Assembly: GCA_020216655.1 (NCBI GenBank)
Contig: JAIWNU010000153.1
Coordinates: 1-12,975 of the forward strand
Origin: Treponema sp.
Lineage (GTDB): Bacteria; Spirochaetota; Spirochaetia; Treponematales; Breznakiellaceae
DNA: 12,975 nt
Reading direction: 5' to 3'
Positions 6,099-12,807 of this stretch are shown piece after piece. Under the pieces are notes generated by a model. The model was not told the DNA's origin. It did no database searches and saw only the letters and a program-made list of their open reading frames with translations. The translations under genes were made by a program, and so were the position numbers. Each line of letters opens with the position of its first letter. Positions within the stretch are counted from its first letter, which is position 1.

Positions 6099-7814
6099 AT
6101 GATGAATACAGCCACCACCCCCTGGGCGTTTTTAGACGCATACCGCGGAACCTACTTTTCTGGAGAATGGCCAACCTTGCCGGAAATGTTCCGTATAACG
6201 ACAAAACGCTACGGAGAACGCCCCTGCCTTACTATTTATGAGGGCGATGAACGGATAAGCCTGACCTATTCGCAGACGCTTGCAAAGATCGAAGCGGTAA
6301 GCCGCTGGCTCTATGCCCAAGGGATCCGTAAGGGAGACAAGGTTGCCGTTACCGGAAAAAACACTCCCGAATGGGCTGTGGCATACCTGGCTGTGCTTTT
6401 TGCCGGTGCAACGGTGGTTCCCATCGATTACCAGCTGAAACAGGAAGAAATTGAGCTGCTTCTTAAGACTGCGGATGTCACCATTCTGTTTGTAGACGAA
6501 GAAAAACACGGCCGCTTTGTAGAGCAGCCGGGCCAGCTCAAAACCATTATTTCCCTTAAAAAGGGCGTAGGAACCTATATTTACGATCTTGATGGACCAG
6601 AAGCATCGATCGAAGGGGCTACAGAAACAGACTTGGCAGCCATTCTATTCACATCCGGAACAACAGGAAACCCCAAGGGAGTTATGCTGACCCATAAAAA
6701 CTTTGTCAGTGACTGTTACCTTGCCCAGAGCAACTTGAATATTTACCATACCGATGTATTCTATGCCCTTTTACCCATCCATCACTCCTATACCATGCTG
6801 GCCGTATTCATCGAAGCACTGTCGGTCGGGGCCGAATTGGTATTTGGGAAGCGCATTGTAACCAAGGCAATCCTTAAGGACCTGAAAGAAGCGAAGGTTA
6901 CCATGTTCTTGGGGGTCCCTGTTCTTTTTAACGCCGTACTTAACGGTATTATGAAGGGGATAAAAGCAAAGGGCCCCCTTGTGTATGGCATAATCCGGAT
7001 CATGATGAGCATTTCCGGCTTTATTAAAAAAGTCTTTAAGGTCAATCCGGGTAAAAAAATGTTCCATTCAATTCTGGACAAGGCCTCCCTTTCATCAATC
7101 CGAATCTGTATTTCCGGAGGCGGCCCCCTGGCGCCCAGCGTCTTTAAACAATATAACCAGCTCGGCATTGACTTTGTGCAAGGCTATGGGCTCACCGAAA
7201 CATCACCTATCATCACCTTAAACCCCAAGGAACATTACAAAGAAACCAGCGTGGGCAAGGTACTACCCCAGGTGGACATGAAAATCCTTAATCCCGATGA
7301 ACAGGGTGTGGGTGAAATTATCGTAAAGGGCCCCATGGTCATGCAGGGATACTACAAGATGCCCGAGGAAACCCGGGAAACCTTTACCGAAGACGGTTAC
7401 CTTAAAACCGGCGATTTGGGCTATTTGGACAGCGAACAATACCTGTATTTGACCGGCCGGGCAAAGAACCTGATCGTTACCGAGGGCGGCAAAAACGTTT
7501 ACCCCGAGGAAATCGAAAACGAATTCCAGCTCTATGGCGAAATTGAGCAGATTCTCGTACGGGGCTATTTACTGGATGCCAAAATGAAAATTGAAGGCAT
7601 CGAAGCCCTGGTTTACCCGAATCAGGAAGCCTTTAAGGATGAGGTCGGGGCCTTAAAGCCAAAGGCCGAAATTAAACAGCGGATCGAAGCAATCATTGCG
7701 GAGGTAAACCAGCGGCTCAAGCCCTACCAAAAAATTGAGCGGGTTATCGTACTCGATGAACCGATGGAAATGACCACCACCAAAAAGATTAAGCGGAGCG
7801 CGGTTAAAATCTAA
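6099..7814 (+). CDS. Long-chain acyl-CoA synthetase / AMP-dependent ligase
   Basis: This 571-residue member of the ANL adenylate-forming superfamily activates a carboxylic acid, most likely a medium- or long-chain fatty acid, with ATP to an acyl-AMP and then to the CoA (or ACP) thioester for lipid synthesis. The visible motifs are the AMP/phosphate loop FTSGTTGNPKG at 184-194, GYGLTETSP at 362-370, KTGDLG with D439, TGR with R454, the hinge-region motif KNVYPEEIENE at 465-475, and a C-terminal lysine block KKIKR at 562-566 that holds the usual catalytic lysine. All the core residues are present. A hydrophobic patch around 296-314 is common in FadD-like enzymes and may give membrane contact. 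ATG 6099 lies 4 nt after GAGG; the adjacent ATG 6102 has better spacing (7 nt) and may be the true start. The exact substrate cannot be told from sequence. Confidence 0.93.
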   Translation: MMNTATTPWAFLDAYRGTYFSGEWPTLPEMFRITTKRYGERPCLTIYEGDERISLTYSQTLAKIEAVSRWLYAQGIRKGDKVAVTGKNTPEWAVAYLAVLFAGATVVPIDYQLKQEEIELLLKTADVTILFVDEEKHGRFVEQPGQLKTIISLKKGVGTYIYDLDGPEASIEGATETDLAAILFTSGTTGNPKGVMLTHKNFVSDCYLAQSNLNIYHTDVFYALLPIHHSYTMLAVFIEALSVGAELVFGKRIVTKAILKDLKEAKVTMFLGVPVLFNAVLNGIMKGIKAKGPLVYGIIRIMMSISGFIKKVFKVNPGKKMFHSILDKASLSSIRICISGGGPLAPSVFKQYNQLGIDFVQGYGLTETSPIITLNPKEHYKETSVGKVLPQVDMKILNPDEQGVGEIIVKGPMVMQGYYKMPEETRETFTEDGYLKTGDLGYLDSEQYLYLTGRAKNLIVTEGGKNVYPEEIENEFQLYGEIEQILVRGYLLDAKMKIEGIEALVYPNQEAFKDEVGALKPKAEIKQRIEAIIAEVNQRLKPYQKIERVIVLDEPMEMTTTKKIKRSAVKI

Positions 7815-7838
7815 AAAATTAGCGGATTTCAGACAGCC

Positions 7839-7865
7839 CTTTCAAAACTCCCTGAGTTTTGAAAG
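7839..7865. terminator. Convergent-gene hairpin, possible bidirectional terminator
   Basis: CTTTCAAAACTC at 7839-7850 pairs exactly with GAGTTTTGAAAG at 7854-7865, a 12-bp stem with a CCT loop. It lies between the stop codons of the acyl-CoA synthetase (plus) and the NlpC/P60 gene (minus), where a shared terminator is expected. Neither side has a good T run, so it is atypical as an intrinsic terminator. Confidence 0.5.
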
Positions 7866-7869
7866 AGCT

Positions 7870-8778
7870 TCAATCAAGGCGGTATTGCAGGCCCGCCGAA
7901 AACGCGCCGTTAAGGCCGCCTTCAGCATAAAAAATAAAAGCTTCGCCTTTTATCGAAAGGGTCCCTCCCGCGAGGGGCCCTTTCTTTATGTTCCAAGAAA
8001 AGGGCTCCCAGCCTAGTCCAATAAGACCTGGCCATCCGGCAAACAAGCGAAGTGCCGGTACCACTCCTATGGAAAGGGTTACTGGAAATAAGACCGTACC
8101 ACTGTAATAATTCCAGAGACACCGAATCTCAACTCCTGGCTCTATCGAGTATGTCCCCATGGGAATCTTGAATGTAGCAGAGATATAAGACTCGCCCCCA
8201 TACACAAAACTGGGGTTGCTGCTCGGACCGAGCTGGGCAAGACTTCCAAAGGCTAGGGTTATTCTCCGCAGCGGAGCAGAAGCCACTACACGGCCGGCAC
8301 CAACAAAATGGGTTTTCCAATAAGGTTCATCGAGACTGCTGATGATGACCCCTGTCTCTTGTCCTTCTGAGGCGCTATGAACAAAACGATTTTCCCCTAT
8401 ATAAAGGCCGACATGAGACACCGTCCCGGTGGTATTAAAGAAAAGGAGATCTCCCGCATCAAGCTGGGCAAGGGATACCGATTCAGTCCAACGAAAGAGG
8501 GCGATGCTCGTTCTGGGCACCGCGATTCCGAGGCTTTTTAGCATAACCTGGTATATGAAGCCTGAACAGTCCAGGCCCTTTTCATCAATACCGCCGTATA
8601 GATAGGGAGTTCCGAGGTATGAGAGAGCTGCGGCTACCATTTCTTGCCGTGCAGTTCTTGGATCCGCTACCACAACAGGCTCGGCATACAGGGGCTGCAA
8701 TAGCTGTAATAAGAGAAAAAGAACGGCTAGCCACAGAGAGCGGAACATCGTCATGAGAACACAGTATAGCACATCCAT
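7870..8778 (-). CDS. Exported NlpC/P60 cysteine peptidase with a beta-rich C-terminal extension
   Basis: This 302-residue exported protein probably cleaves peptide cross-links in the cell wall (D-glutamyl-diaminopimelate endopeptidase class). A signal peptide is visible: MFRSLW, a leucine-rich core at 17-30 and a cleavage-like LYA at 30-32. The NlpC/P60 domain (about 43-165) has the catalytic Cys in LDCSGF (C71), the His in SHVGLYIG (H122) and a third polar residue in FVHSAS (H134); LGTPYLYGG precedes the Cys as usual. Residues 170-302 are not part of the peptidase. They have alternating hydrophobic, Gly/Tyr/Trp-rich strands and end QYRLD, which looks like outer-membrane or beta-sandwich material. 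ATG 8778 gives an unusually long n-region without a good ribosome site. Starts at 8754 or 8748 (MTMFRSLW or MFRSLW) fit a signal peptide better. The gene is convergent with the acyl-CoA synthetase and divergent from the kinase-like gene. Confidence 0.88.
   Translation of the reverse strand: MDVLYCVLMTMFRSLWLAVLFLLLQLLQPLYAEPVVVADPRTARQEMVAAALSYLGTPYLYGGIDEKGLDCSGFIYQVMLKSLGIAVPRTSIALFRWTESVSLAQLDAGDLLFFNTTGTVSHVGLYIGENRFVHSASEGQETGVIISSLDEPYWKTHFVGAGRVVASAPLRRITLAFGSLAQLGPSSNPSFVYGGESYISATFKIPMGTYSIEPGVEIRCLWNYYSGTVLFPVTLSIGVVPALRLFAGWPGLIGLGWEPFSWNIKKGPLAGGTLSIKGEAFIFYAEGGLNGAFSAGLQYRLD
7955..7984 (+). terminator. Strong GC-rich hairpin inside the 3' end of the NlpC/P60 gene, candidate plus-strand terminator
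   Basis: GAAAGGG (7955-7961) pairs with CCCTTTC (7978-7984), and CCCTC (7963-7967) pairs with GAGGG (7972-7976), around the loop CCGC. T7962 faces G7977, a U-G wobble in plus-strand RNA but an A-C mismatch in minus-strand RNA, so the stem is continuous (13 bp) only on the plus strand. TTT follows at 7985-7987. It lies 140 bp past the acyl-CoA synthetase stop, antisense to the NlpC/P60 gene. Confidence 0.45.
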
Positions 8779-8859
8779 CGGTGAGAAAATCCTGAGGTCA
8801 CATTTATATGAGCATCGTCGTATATTGATTTCCTTCTTGTATATACTAAACTTATAGTA

Positions 8860-8952
8860 GGCCCCTGCAGAGTGGGCCGGTAACCTGCCCTGCTGGGGAA
8901 ACCAAAATTATGGGGTACCATTCAGTGTATTGATGGTACAAGGGAGGTTACT
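8860..8952 (+). promoter_or_regulatory. Structured leader with an anti-Shine-Dalgarno sequence, candidate translational switch
   Basis: The ribosome site region AGGGAGGTTACT (8941-8952), directly before the ATG, can pair with 8879-8891 (GGTAACCTGCCCT) in 12 base pairs. There is one bulged G (8887) and one G-U pair, so the entire Shine-Dalgarno sequence would be hidden. Inside that helix a 7-bp hairpin, GTACCAT (8915-8921) with ATGGTAC (8933-8939), ends one base before the ribosome site and could stack on it. Upstream, CCCCTGCAG (8862-8870) can pair with CTGCTGGGG (8890-8898) with one T-T mismatch. That places the anti-SD segment in its loop and shares two bases with the sequestering helix. 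It matches no riboswitch class I recognise. A TATACT at 8842-8847 may be the -10 box, but no good -35 was found. Confidence 0.5.
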
Positions 8953-9618
8953 ATGGCAGTACTTACCATTTCCCGGGACATAGGTTCCGGCGGCCTTGAG
9001 CTAGCCCGTCGTACCGCAGAGTTAACCAACTTCCGTATTGCGGACAAAACCGTTATTGAGCACATTATGCGGGAATACGGTTTTGTTAACTTTGATAAAA
9101 GCTATGAATCGGCGGGGAGCTTTATCAGTGCCGAGGAAGAATTGACCGAACGGACCCTTTCATTTCTTGATCAGGTGATCCGGGCTATCGCAAAAACTGA
9201 CGATTGTATTATCGTCGGCCGAGGAGGCTTTGCGCCCCTCGCTGGTTTTACCGATGTCATTCATGTCCGTGTTACTGCGCCCTATTCAGTCCGTGTTGAC
9301 AGGGTCATGAGGGAGAACAACATTTCGAGCCGCGCAGAGGCGGAACAGCTTGTAAACAAAAAGGATAAGGCCCGCCGCGGATTCCTGGCCCGCTATTACG
9401 GCCTGCGCTGGGAAGATGCTTCCCCCTTTGATCTTGTAGTCGACGCAGACACCTTTGGAATTGAACCATTAGCCCAGCTTTTGGCCCACACATTGGAAGA
9501 CTTCAAACGAAGACGCAAGGAAAGCCCGTCGGTACAAGACCTGGTCGTTGACTCGATTCTGCTCGAAGTAGCACGGAAAAAGCTCGCAGAGGACTTTGAA
9601 ACCGAAACAGATTTCTAA
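8953..9618 (+). CDS. Cytidylate-kinase-like P-loop family protein
   Basis: This 221-residue cytoplasmic protein resembles the cytidylate-kinase-like family, distant from the housekeeping Cmk. The N-terminus MAVLTISRDIGSGGLELARR (1-20) is the family's glycine-rich loop; it has no Lys-Ser/Thr pair of a classic Walker A motif, which I recall as a trait of this family. GRGGFAPL at 90-97, the strand VIHVRVTAP at 104-112 and the LID-like basic segment KDKARRGFLARYYG at 137-150 match the nucleoside-monophosphate-kinase fold. The strand FDLVVDAD at 159-166 also fits. The C-terminal tail (185-221) is charged and helical. The substrate is unknown; a nucleotide kinase or a nucleotide-binding sensor are both possible. 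The ATG follows a strong AGGGAGG site that the leader can mask. The gene converges on the PHP gene with only 13 bp between the stops and no terminator seen. Confidence 0.82.
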   Translation: MAVLTISRDIGSGGLELARRTAELTNFRIADKTVIEHIMREYGFVNFDKSYESAGSFISAEEELTERTLSFLDQVIRAIAKTDDCIIVGRGGFAPLAGFTDVIHVRVTAPYSVRVDRVMRENNISSRAEAEQLVNKKDKARRGFLARYYGLRWEDASPFDLVVDADTFGIEPLAQLLAHTLEDFKRRRKESPSVQDLVVDSILLEVARKKLAEDFETETDF

Positions 9619-9631
9619 GTCAGACCTGAGT

Positions 9632-10369
9632 TCATTTTACATTTCGCAGTTTGAGGGCGGCCCGGAGTAAGCCGATGTCCATTTTACCTTCTCTTTTCAC
9701 CTGTTCAGTAAGATCGGCCGAAAGAGGGAGCTGAAAAGACCTGCGGCCCACATGTTCAGGATAATGTGCATCAGAACCGGTGATAAGCGGATAGCCTAAG
9801 GTATCTACCGAGGGAGGCAGCCTGACGCATTCAAGGGCAGCCCAGGGGCCGGGCGAAACGAAACCGAGCTGACTTGTCATGGAAAATGCGGGCCGGTCCA
9901 CATGGGCTGGAATAACAAGGCCCCCGAAAGATTCTGCGAGGGGTCCGATTTCATCCAGACCGACATCCAGAGCAGAACCGAGATAAACATCTATGACCCC
10001 TTCTATTTCATCATTTTCATTTACGATAACCTGGTCCCCCATCCGCTCCGGATCATGCGGAAAGGGGGGCAGCAATTCGGCAATCCGTTCTCCAAAGGTG
10101 AGGGCCTTTTCAAGGGTATCAAAAAGGCAGAGTACATGGACTTCTTCCCTGGTGGTAGCTTCCATTCCAAAGAGGGGCACAATCCCGCAGTGGCAACAAA
10201 GACGCGCAAAGGCAGGACCGTTTGCGACCGTATTGTGGTCGGTTAAGGCCAGGATCTCAATCCCCCGCTGAACGGCACGCTCCACGAGCACCCGGGGGGA
10301 AAGATCTAATGAACCGCAGGGAGACAGGCAGGAATGGTTGTGCAAATCCGCCAGCATGGCCTTGTTCAA
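9632..10369 (-). CDS. PHP-domain metal-dependent phosphoesterase
   Basis: This 245-residue protein is a single PHP domain (polymerase and histidinol phosphatase superfamily). The metal-binding motifs are present in order: DLHNHSCLSPCG (8-19), LTDHNT (42-47), a glutamate in GMEATT (68-73), PAHVDR (154-159) and GSDAHYPEH (198-206). It should hydrolyse a phosphoester; the substrate is unknown. It is last in the minus-strand operon. PHP proteins of this type, with the DLxxHxxLSPCG start, recur beside HydABC hydrogenase and DRTGG genes in anaerobes (family knowledge). The start used is TTG 10369, which overlaps the preceding stop as TTGA and has GGGG 5 nt upstream. The in-frame ATG 10357 (beginning MLADLHNHS) lacks a good ribosome site but remains possible. 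Confidence 0.88.
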   Translation of the reverse strand: MNKAMLADLHNHSCLSPCGSLDLSPRVLVERAVQRGIEILALTDHNTVANGPAFARLCCHCGIVPLFGMEATTREEVHVLCLFDTLEKALTFGERIAELLPPFPHDPERMGDQVIVNENDEIEGVIDVYLGSALDVGLDEIGPLAESFGGLVIPAHVDRPAFSMTSQLGFVSPGPWAALECVRLPPSVDTLGYPLITGSDAHYPEHVGRRSFQLPLSADLTEQVKREGKMDIGLLRAALKLRNVK

Positions 10370-10701
10370 CGGTACCCCAAGAGGGTAAATAATCGGCCTG
10401 AAGTTACAAACTGGTTTTCTGCGGTTCGGACTATGGCAATTCCCTCATCCCGGGCAGCTTCTATCATATCCTCAGGGATGGGCCTAGAATTACAGATAAT
10501 GATGAGGGAAATGTTTACCAGCGTAGCCACCGCTACAGTGTTTTTATGGGCCTGTATGGTAATGAGGGCCCCCGCAGACTTTGCATTGGCCATAACATCA
10601 GAGAGGAGGTCCGATGTATAGGCTCCTTCGAGCTCGCTATCCTGGAACTGGTCCTGCACGAGTTCTCCATTTAAGGCTTTTATTACCTCGCTTATTTTCA
10701 T
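10366..10701 (-). CDS. DRTGG-domain protein (first copy)
   Basis: This 111-residue protein consists of one DRTGG-type domain, a fold also found as a regulatory module next to CBS domains and in some phosphotransacetylase-like proteins. Conserved features are EGAYTSDLLSDVMANA at about 25-40, then ITIQAHKNTVAVATLVNISLIII at about 47-69, and a C-terminal RLFTLLG. It is clearly related to the second DRTGG protein at 12447-12797 (shared SDL-SDV and the following strand pattern). No catalytic residues are evident; a small-ligand or protein-binding regulatory role is inferred. ATG 10701 shares one base with the previous stop (TGATG). A TTG codon directly before it (10704) is an alternative start. 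GGAGG lies 10 nt upstream of the ATG. Confidence 0.85.
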   Translation of the reverse strand: MKISEVIKALNGELVQDQFQDSELEGAYTSDLLSDVMANAKSAGALITIQAHKNTVAVATLVNISLIIICNSRPIPEDMIEAARDEGIAIVRTAENQFVTSGRLFTLLGYR

Positions 10702-11630
10702 CAATCCTGATCCTCCCTACCTTTAAAAAATATGGTGGAAACTACCTTAGTCGGGCCCCCGGGACTCGACTCTATGGAAAATTCATCGGAAACCCGCTTA
10801 GTATTGGCCAGTCCCATGCCGGCGCCAAAACCGAGGGAACGGATCCACTCGTTGGCCGTTGACCAGCCTTCCTGGAGGGCAAGTTCAATATTTTCTATAC
10901 CGGGCCCCTTGTCCAGGGCGGTGATAACCACCCGGTCAGGCAGAATAGAGCAGGTAATCGTCCCTCCATAGGAGTGAACCACCTGGTTAATTTCAAGCTC
11001 ATAGCTTGCAATAGCGATACGGCGGATCAGTTTTGGATCCAGATTTAGCTCTTTGAGGACCTTTTTTATTTCCGTTGAGGCGTGTCCCGCCCCCTCAAAA
11101 TCATAGCGGGTGGTGGTGAACTGCAATTCCCGGCTCGAAGCCGAATCGGCTGCCGGAGGGGGATTGTTTTTTTCGAGCCGCAGCACTTCCCGGTTAATCT
11201 CTACAAGGAGCGTACGAATCACATCCTTAGAAGTGATAATTCCCACCAATTCCCGGGCCTTGTTCAGAACCGGAAATCGTCCATATCGATATTTGTTAAG
11301 GTATGAAATGGCAAAGGACAGGGGCATGTCGTCTTCCAATACGATAACATTTCGGGTCATACGGCGTTCCGCCACATCATCGATATACCCCTTATCGAGG
11401 GCGGTTACGATATCATCAATAGATACGATTCCCAAGAGCCGCTGGTCTTCCGCAATGGGCACTCCGGTTATGTAGTTTTCCCGCATTAAGGCCTGGATAT
11501 GCCGCAGTGTATCGGTACGCTTTGCCGTTATGAGGGCGGTAGTCATCACATCCTTAATTTTGAGACGATATATCAATTCCAGAATAACGGTCGGAGAATC
11601 TATAGTATTGATGGGTATATCATCCTGCAT
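10701..11630 (-). CDS. CBS-pair protein fused to an RsbW-like (anti-sigma-kinase type) ATPase domain
   Basis: This 309-residue cytoplasmic protein has two CBS domains at about 26-80 (KDVMTTALITAKRTDTLRHI, GIVSIDDIV) and about 88-145 (MTRNVIVLEDD, GIITSKDVI), which by family usually bind adenine nucleotides. A linker at 150-175 leads to an HATPase_c domain at about 176-303. That domain has an N box with E211 and N215 (ELEINQVVHSYGG), a G1 box DKGPGI (240-245) and a G2 box GFGAGMGLANTKRVSDEF (268-285), the pattern of SpoIIAB/RsbW anti-sigma kinases. No histidine phospho-acceptor domain is present. It may be an energy-state-responsive switch that phosphorylates or binds a partner; no anti-anti-sigma or sigma gene is in the window. 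The start overlaps the HAD gene by 11 nt and has AAGGGG upstream. Confidence 0.9.
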   Translation of the reverse strand: MQDDIPINTIDSPTVILELIYRLKIKDVMTTALITAKRTDTLRHIQALMRENYITGVPIAEDQRLLGIVSIDDIVTALDKGYIDDVAERRMTRNVIVLEDDMPLSFAISYLNKYRYGRFPVLNKARELVGIITSKDVIRTLLVEINREVLRLEKNNPPPAADSASSRELQFTTTRYDFEGAGHASTEIKKVLKELNLDPKLIRRIAIASYELEINQVVHSYGGTITCSILPDRVVITALDKGPGIENIELALQEGWSTANEWIRSLGFGAGMGLANTKRVSDEFSIESSPGGPTKVVSTIFFKGREDQD

Positions 11631-12450
11631 GGGAAGCCCCTTTAATAATGTGCCGCTCTACAAAATCGGCCACACCATCTTCTTCGTTGGTCCGGGCTGT
11701 TACCGCCTTGGCCAACGACTTAATTCTTGGATCCCCATTTGCCATAGCCACCCCAAAGCCGGCCCAGCGGATCATGCTTTCATCATTCATGCTGTCGCCG
11801 ATCGCCATCACCTGGGTTCTGTCGATTCCAAGCATTTGGGCTACGATAGCCAAGGCTTCCCCCTTACCGGTAGCAGGTGGAAGTATTTCGAGGAAATAGG
11901 GTTTGCTGGTAAAAATGGTAACCCTGTCGCCGATAAAGGTCTTAAGCAGGGTTTCCAGGGGTCTTAAAAGGGCAGGATCGCCGGGGACAACCATTTTCTG
12001 CGCCCCTGCGGCGAGGAAGGCCCTGAAATTATCCACCACAACCTGGCGCTGGCCGGTCAGCTTCTGGTCTATATCCGCATATTCGTTCCGGCGGGAAACA
12101 TAGATAGTGCCGTCCTCATAGATCTGCACCGGAAAGCCCTCGGCATCTACCAGGTCATAGACTGCTAAGGCCGCTTCTATGGGCAGAAAAAACTCTTTTA
12201 CAACCTGACCCGTATGGCTTTCTATAATGGTGGTCCCATTGTTACAGACAAGATAACCAGGACGTTTGTGCATGCCCAAATCCCGGGCATAGCGGTCCAT
12301 GGCGTTTGGCGAGCGGCCTGAAGCGAGCATTACAATGACACCCGATTCTTCAACTTTTTTTAAAACATTTTTCGTATGAAACGAAATAGTTAAATCATCC
12401 CGTAACAGGGTATCATCCAGATCTAAGGCAAGAAGTTTGATGTTCGTCAT
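11620..12450 (-). CDS. Cof-type HAD phosphatase
   Basis: This 276-residue cytoplasmic member of the haloacid dehalogenase superfamily, Cof/YidA-like class IIB, most likely dephosphorylates sugar phosphates or a similar small phosphometabolite. All four motifs are present: I, DLDDTLL with nucleophile D10 and acid D12; II, ASGRS with S44; III, K196 in TGKGEAL; IV, GDSMND with D219 and D223. The cap domain lies between about 85 and 190. Length and motif spacing are normal. The start ATG shares four bases (ATGA) with the stop of the upstream DRTGG gene, and its 3' end overlaps the CBS-ATPase gene by 11 nt. It therefore sits in the middle of a translationally coupled operon. Whether it serves the neighbouring regulators or is a passenger is unknown. 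Confidence 0.92.
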   Translation of the reverse strand: MTNIKLLALDLDDTLLRDDLTISFHTKNVLKKVEESGVIVMLASGRSPNAMDRYARDLGMHKRPGYLVCNNGTTIIESHTGQVVKEFFLPIEAALAVYDLVDAEGFPVQIYEDGTIYVSRRNEYADIDQKLTGQRQVVVDNFRAFLAAGAQKMVVPGDPALLRPLETLLKTFIGDRVTIFTSKPYFLEILPPATGKGEALAIVAQMLGIDRTQVMAIGDSMNDESMIRWAGFGVAMANGDPRIKSLAKAVTARTNEEDGVADFVERHIIKGASHAG

Positions 12451-12797
12451 GACCGTGTTCCCTCTTCCATAAGCTTACCCAGGGCCACACAGGCCTGAAA
12501 CATAGAGAGGGGTGTAGATAGGACAGTGATATTCTGTTCTTCCGCCAGTTTTTTCATTGCAGGCTGGGGATTTTTATCGTTTACCAGCAGTACGCCTCTG
12601 GCACCGACAATATCGGCGGTTCTGACAGTCTGTTCAGAGGCGAGGGATGTAACAATTAATGTATTATCCAGATCCGCTACAAGCACATCGCTCATGAGAT
12701 CACTGGCGACCACGTGTTCTATTGGTTTGTCGGTAAAATCGGTGCCCTTGTTAATAATATGGGCCGGCAGGTGTTCAATAATGTCAACGAAGGTCAT
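12447..12797 (-). CDS. DRTGG-domain protein (second copy)
   Basis: This 116-residue single-domain protein is homologous to the DRTGG protein at 10366-10701. VVASDLMSDVLV at about 29-40 aligns with TSDLLSDVM of the other copy. The next strand block (NTLIVTSLASEQTVRTADIV, about 45-64) and the LLVNDKNP turn correspond as well. Homologues are stand-alone regulatory modules often near hydrogenase or anti-sigma-type genes (family knowledge). No enzymatic residues are seen. The start ATG lies 10 nt after the stop of the hexapeptide-repeat gene, and its ribosome site is weak (GAGG about 15 nt upstream). Its stop overlaps the HAD gene by 4 nt. Confidence 0.8.
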   Translation of the reverse strand: MTFVDIIEHLPAHIINKGTDFTDKPIEHVVASDLMSDVLVADLDNTLIVTSLASEQTVRTADIVGARGVLLVNDKNPQPAMKKLAEEQNITVLSTPLSMFQACVALGKLMEEGTRS

Positions 12798-12807
12798 AAA
12801 TATTCCG

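Noticed and set aside
8860..8952. Assignment of the leader to a known riboswitch class (c-di-GMP, preQ1, THF, fluoride, ZTP, guanidine)
   Set aside because: None of the conserved core sequences I know for these classes could be found; only the base-pairing layout is supported.
9619..9631. A terminator between the convergent kinase-like and PHP genes
   Set aside because: The gap is only 13 bp and holds just a 4-bp symmetry, which is too short for a terminator hairpin.
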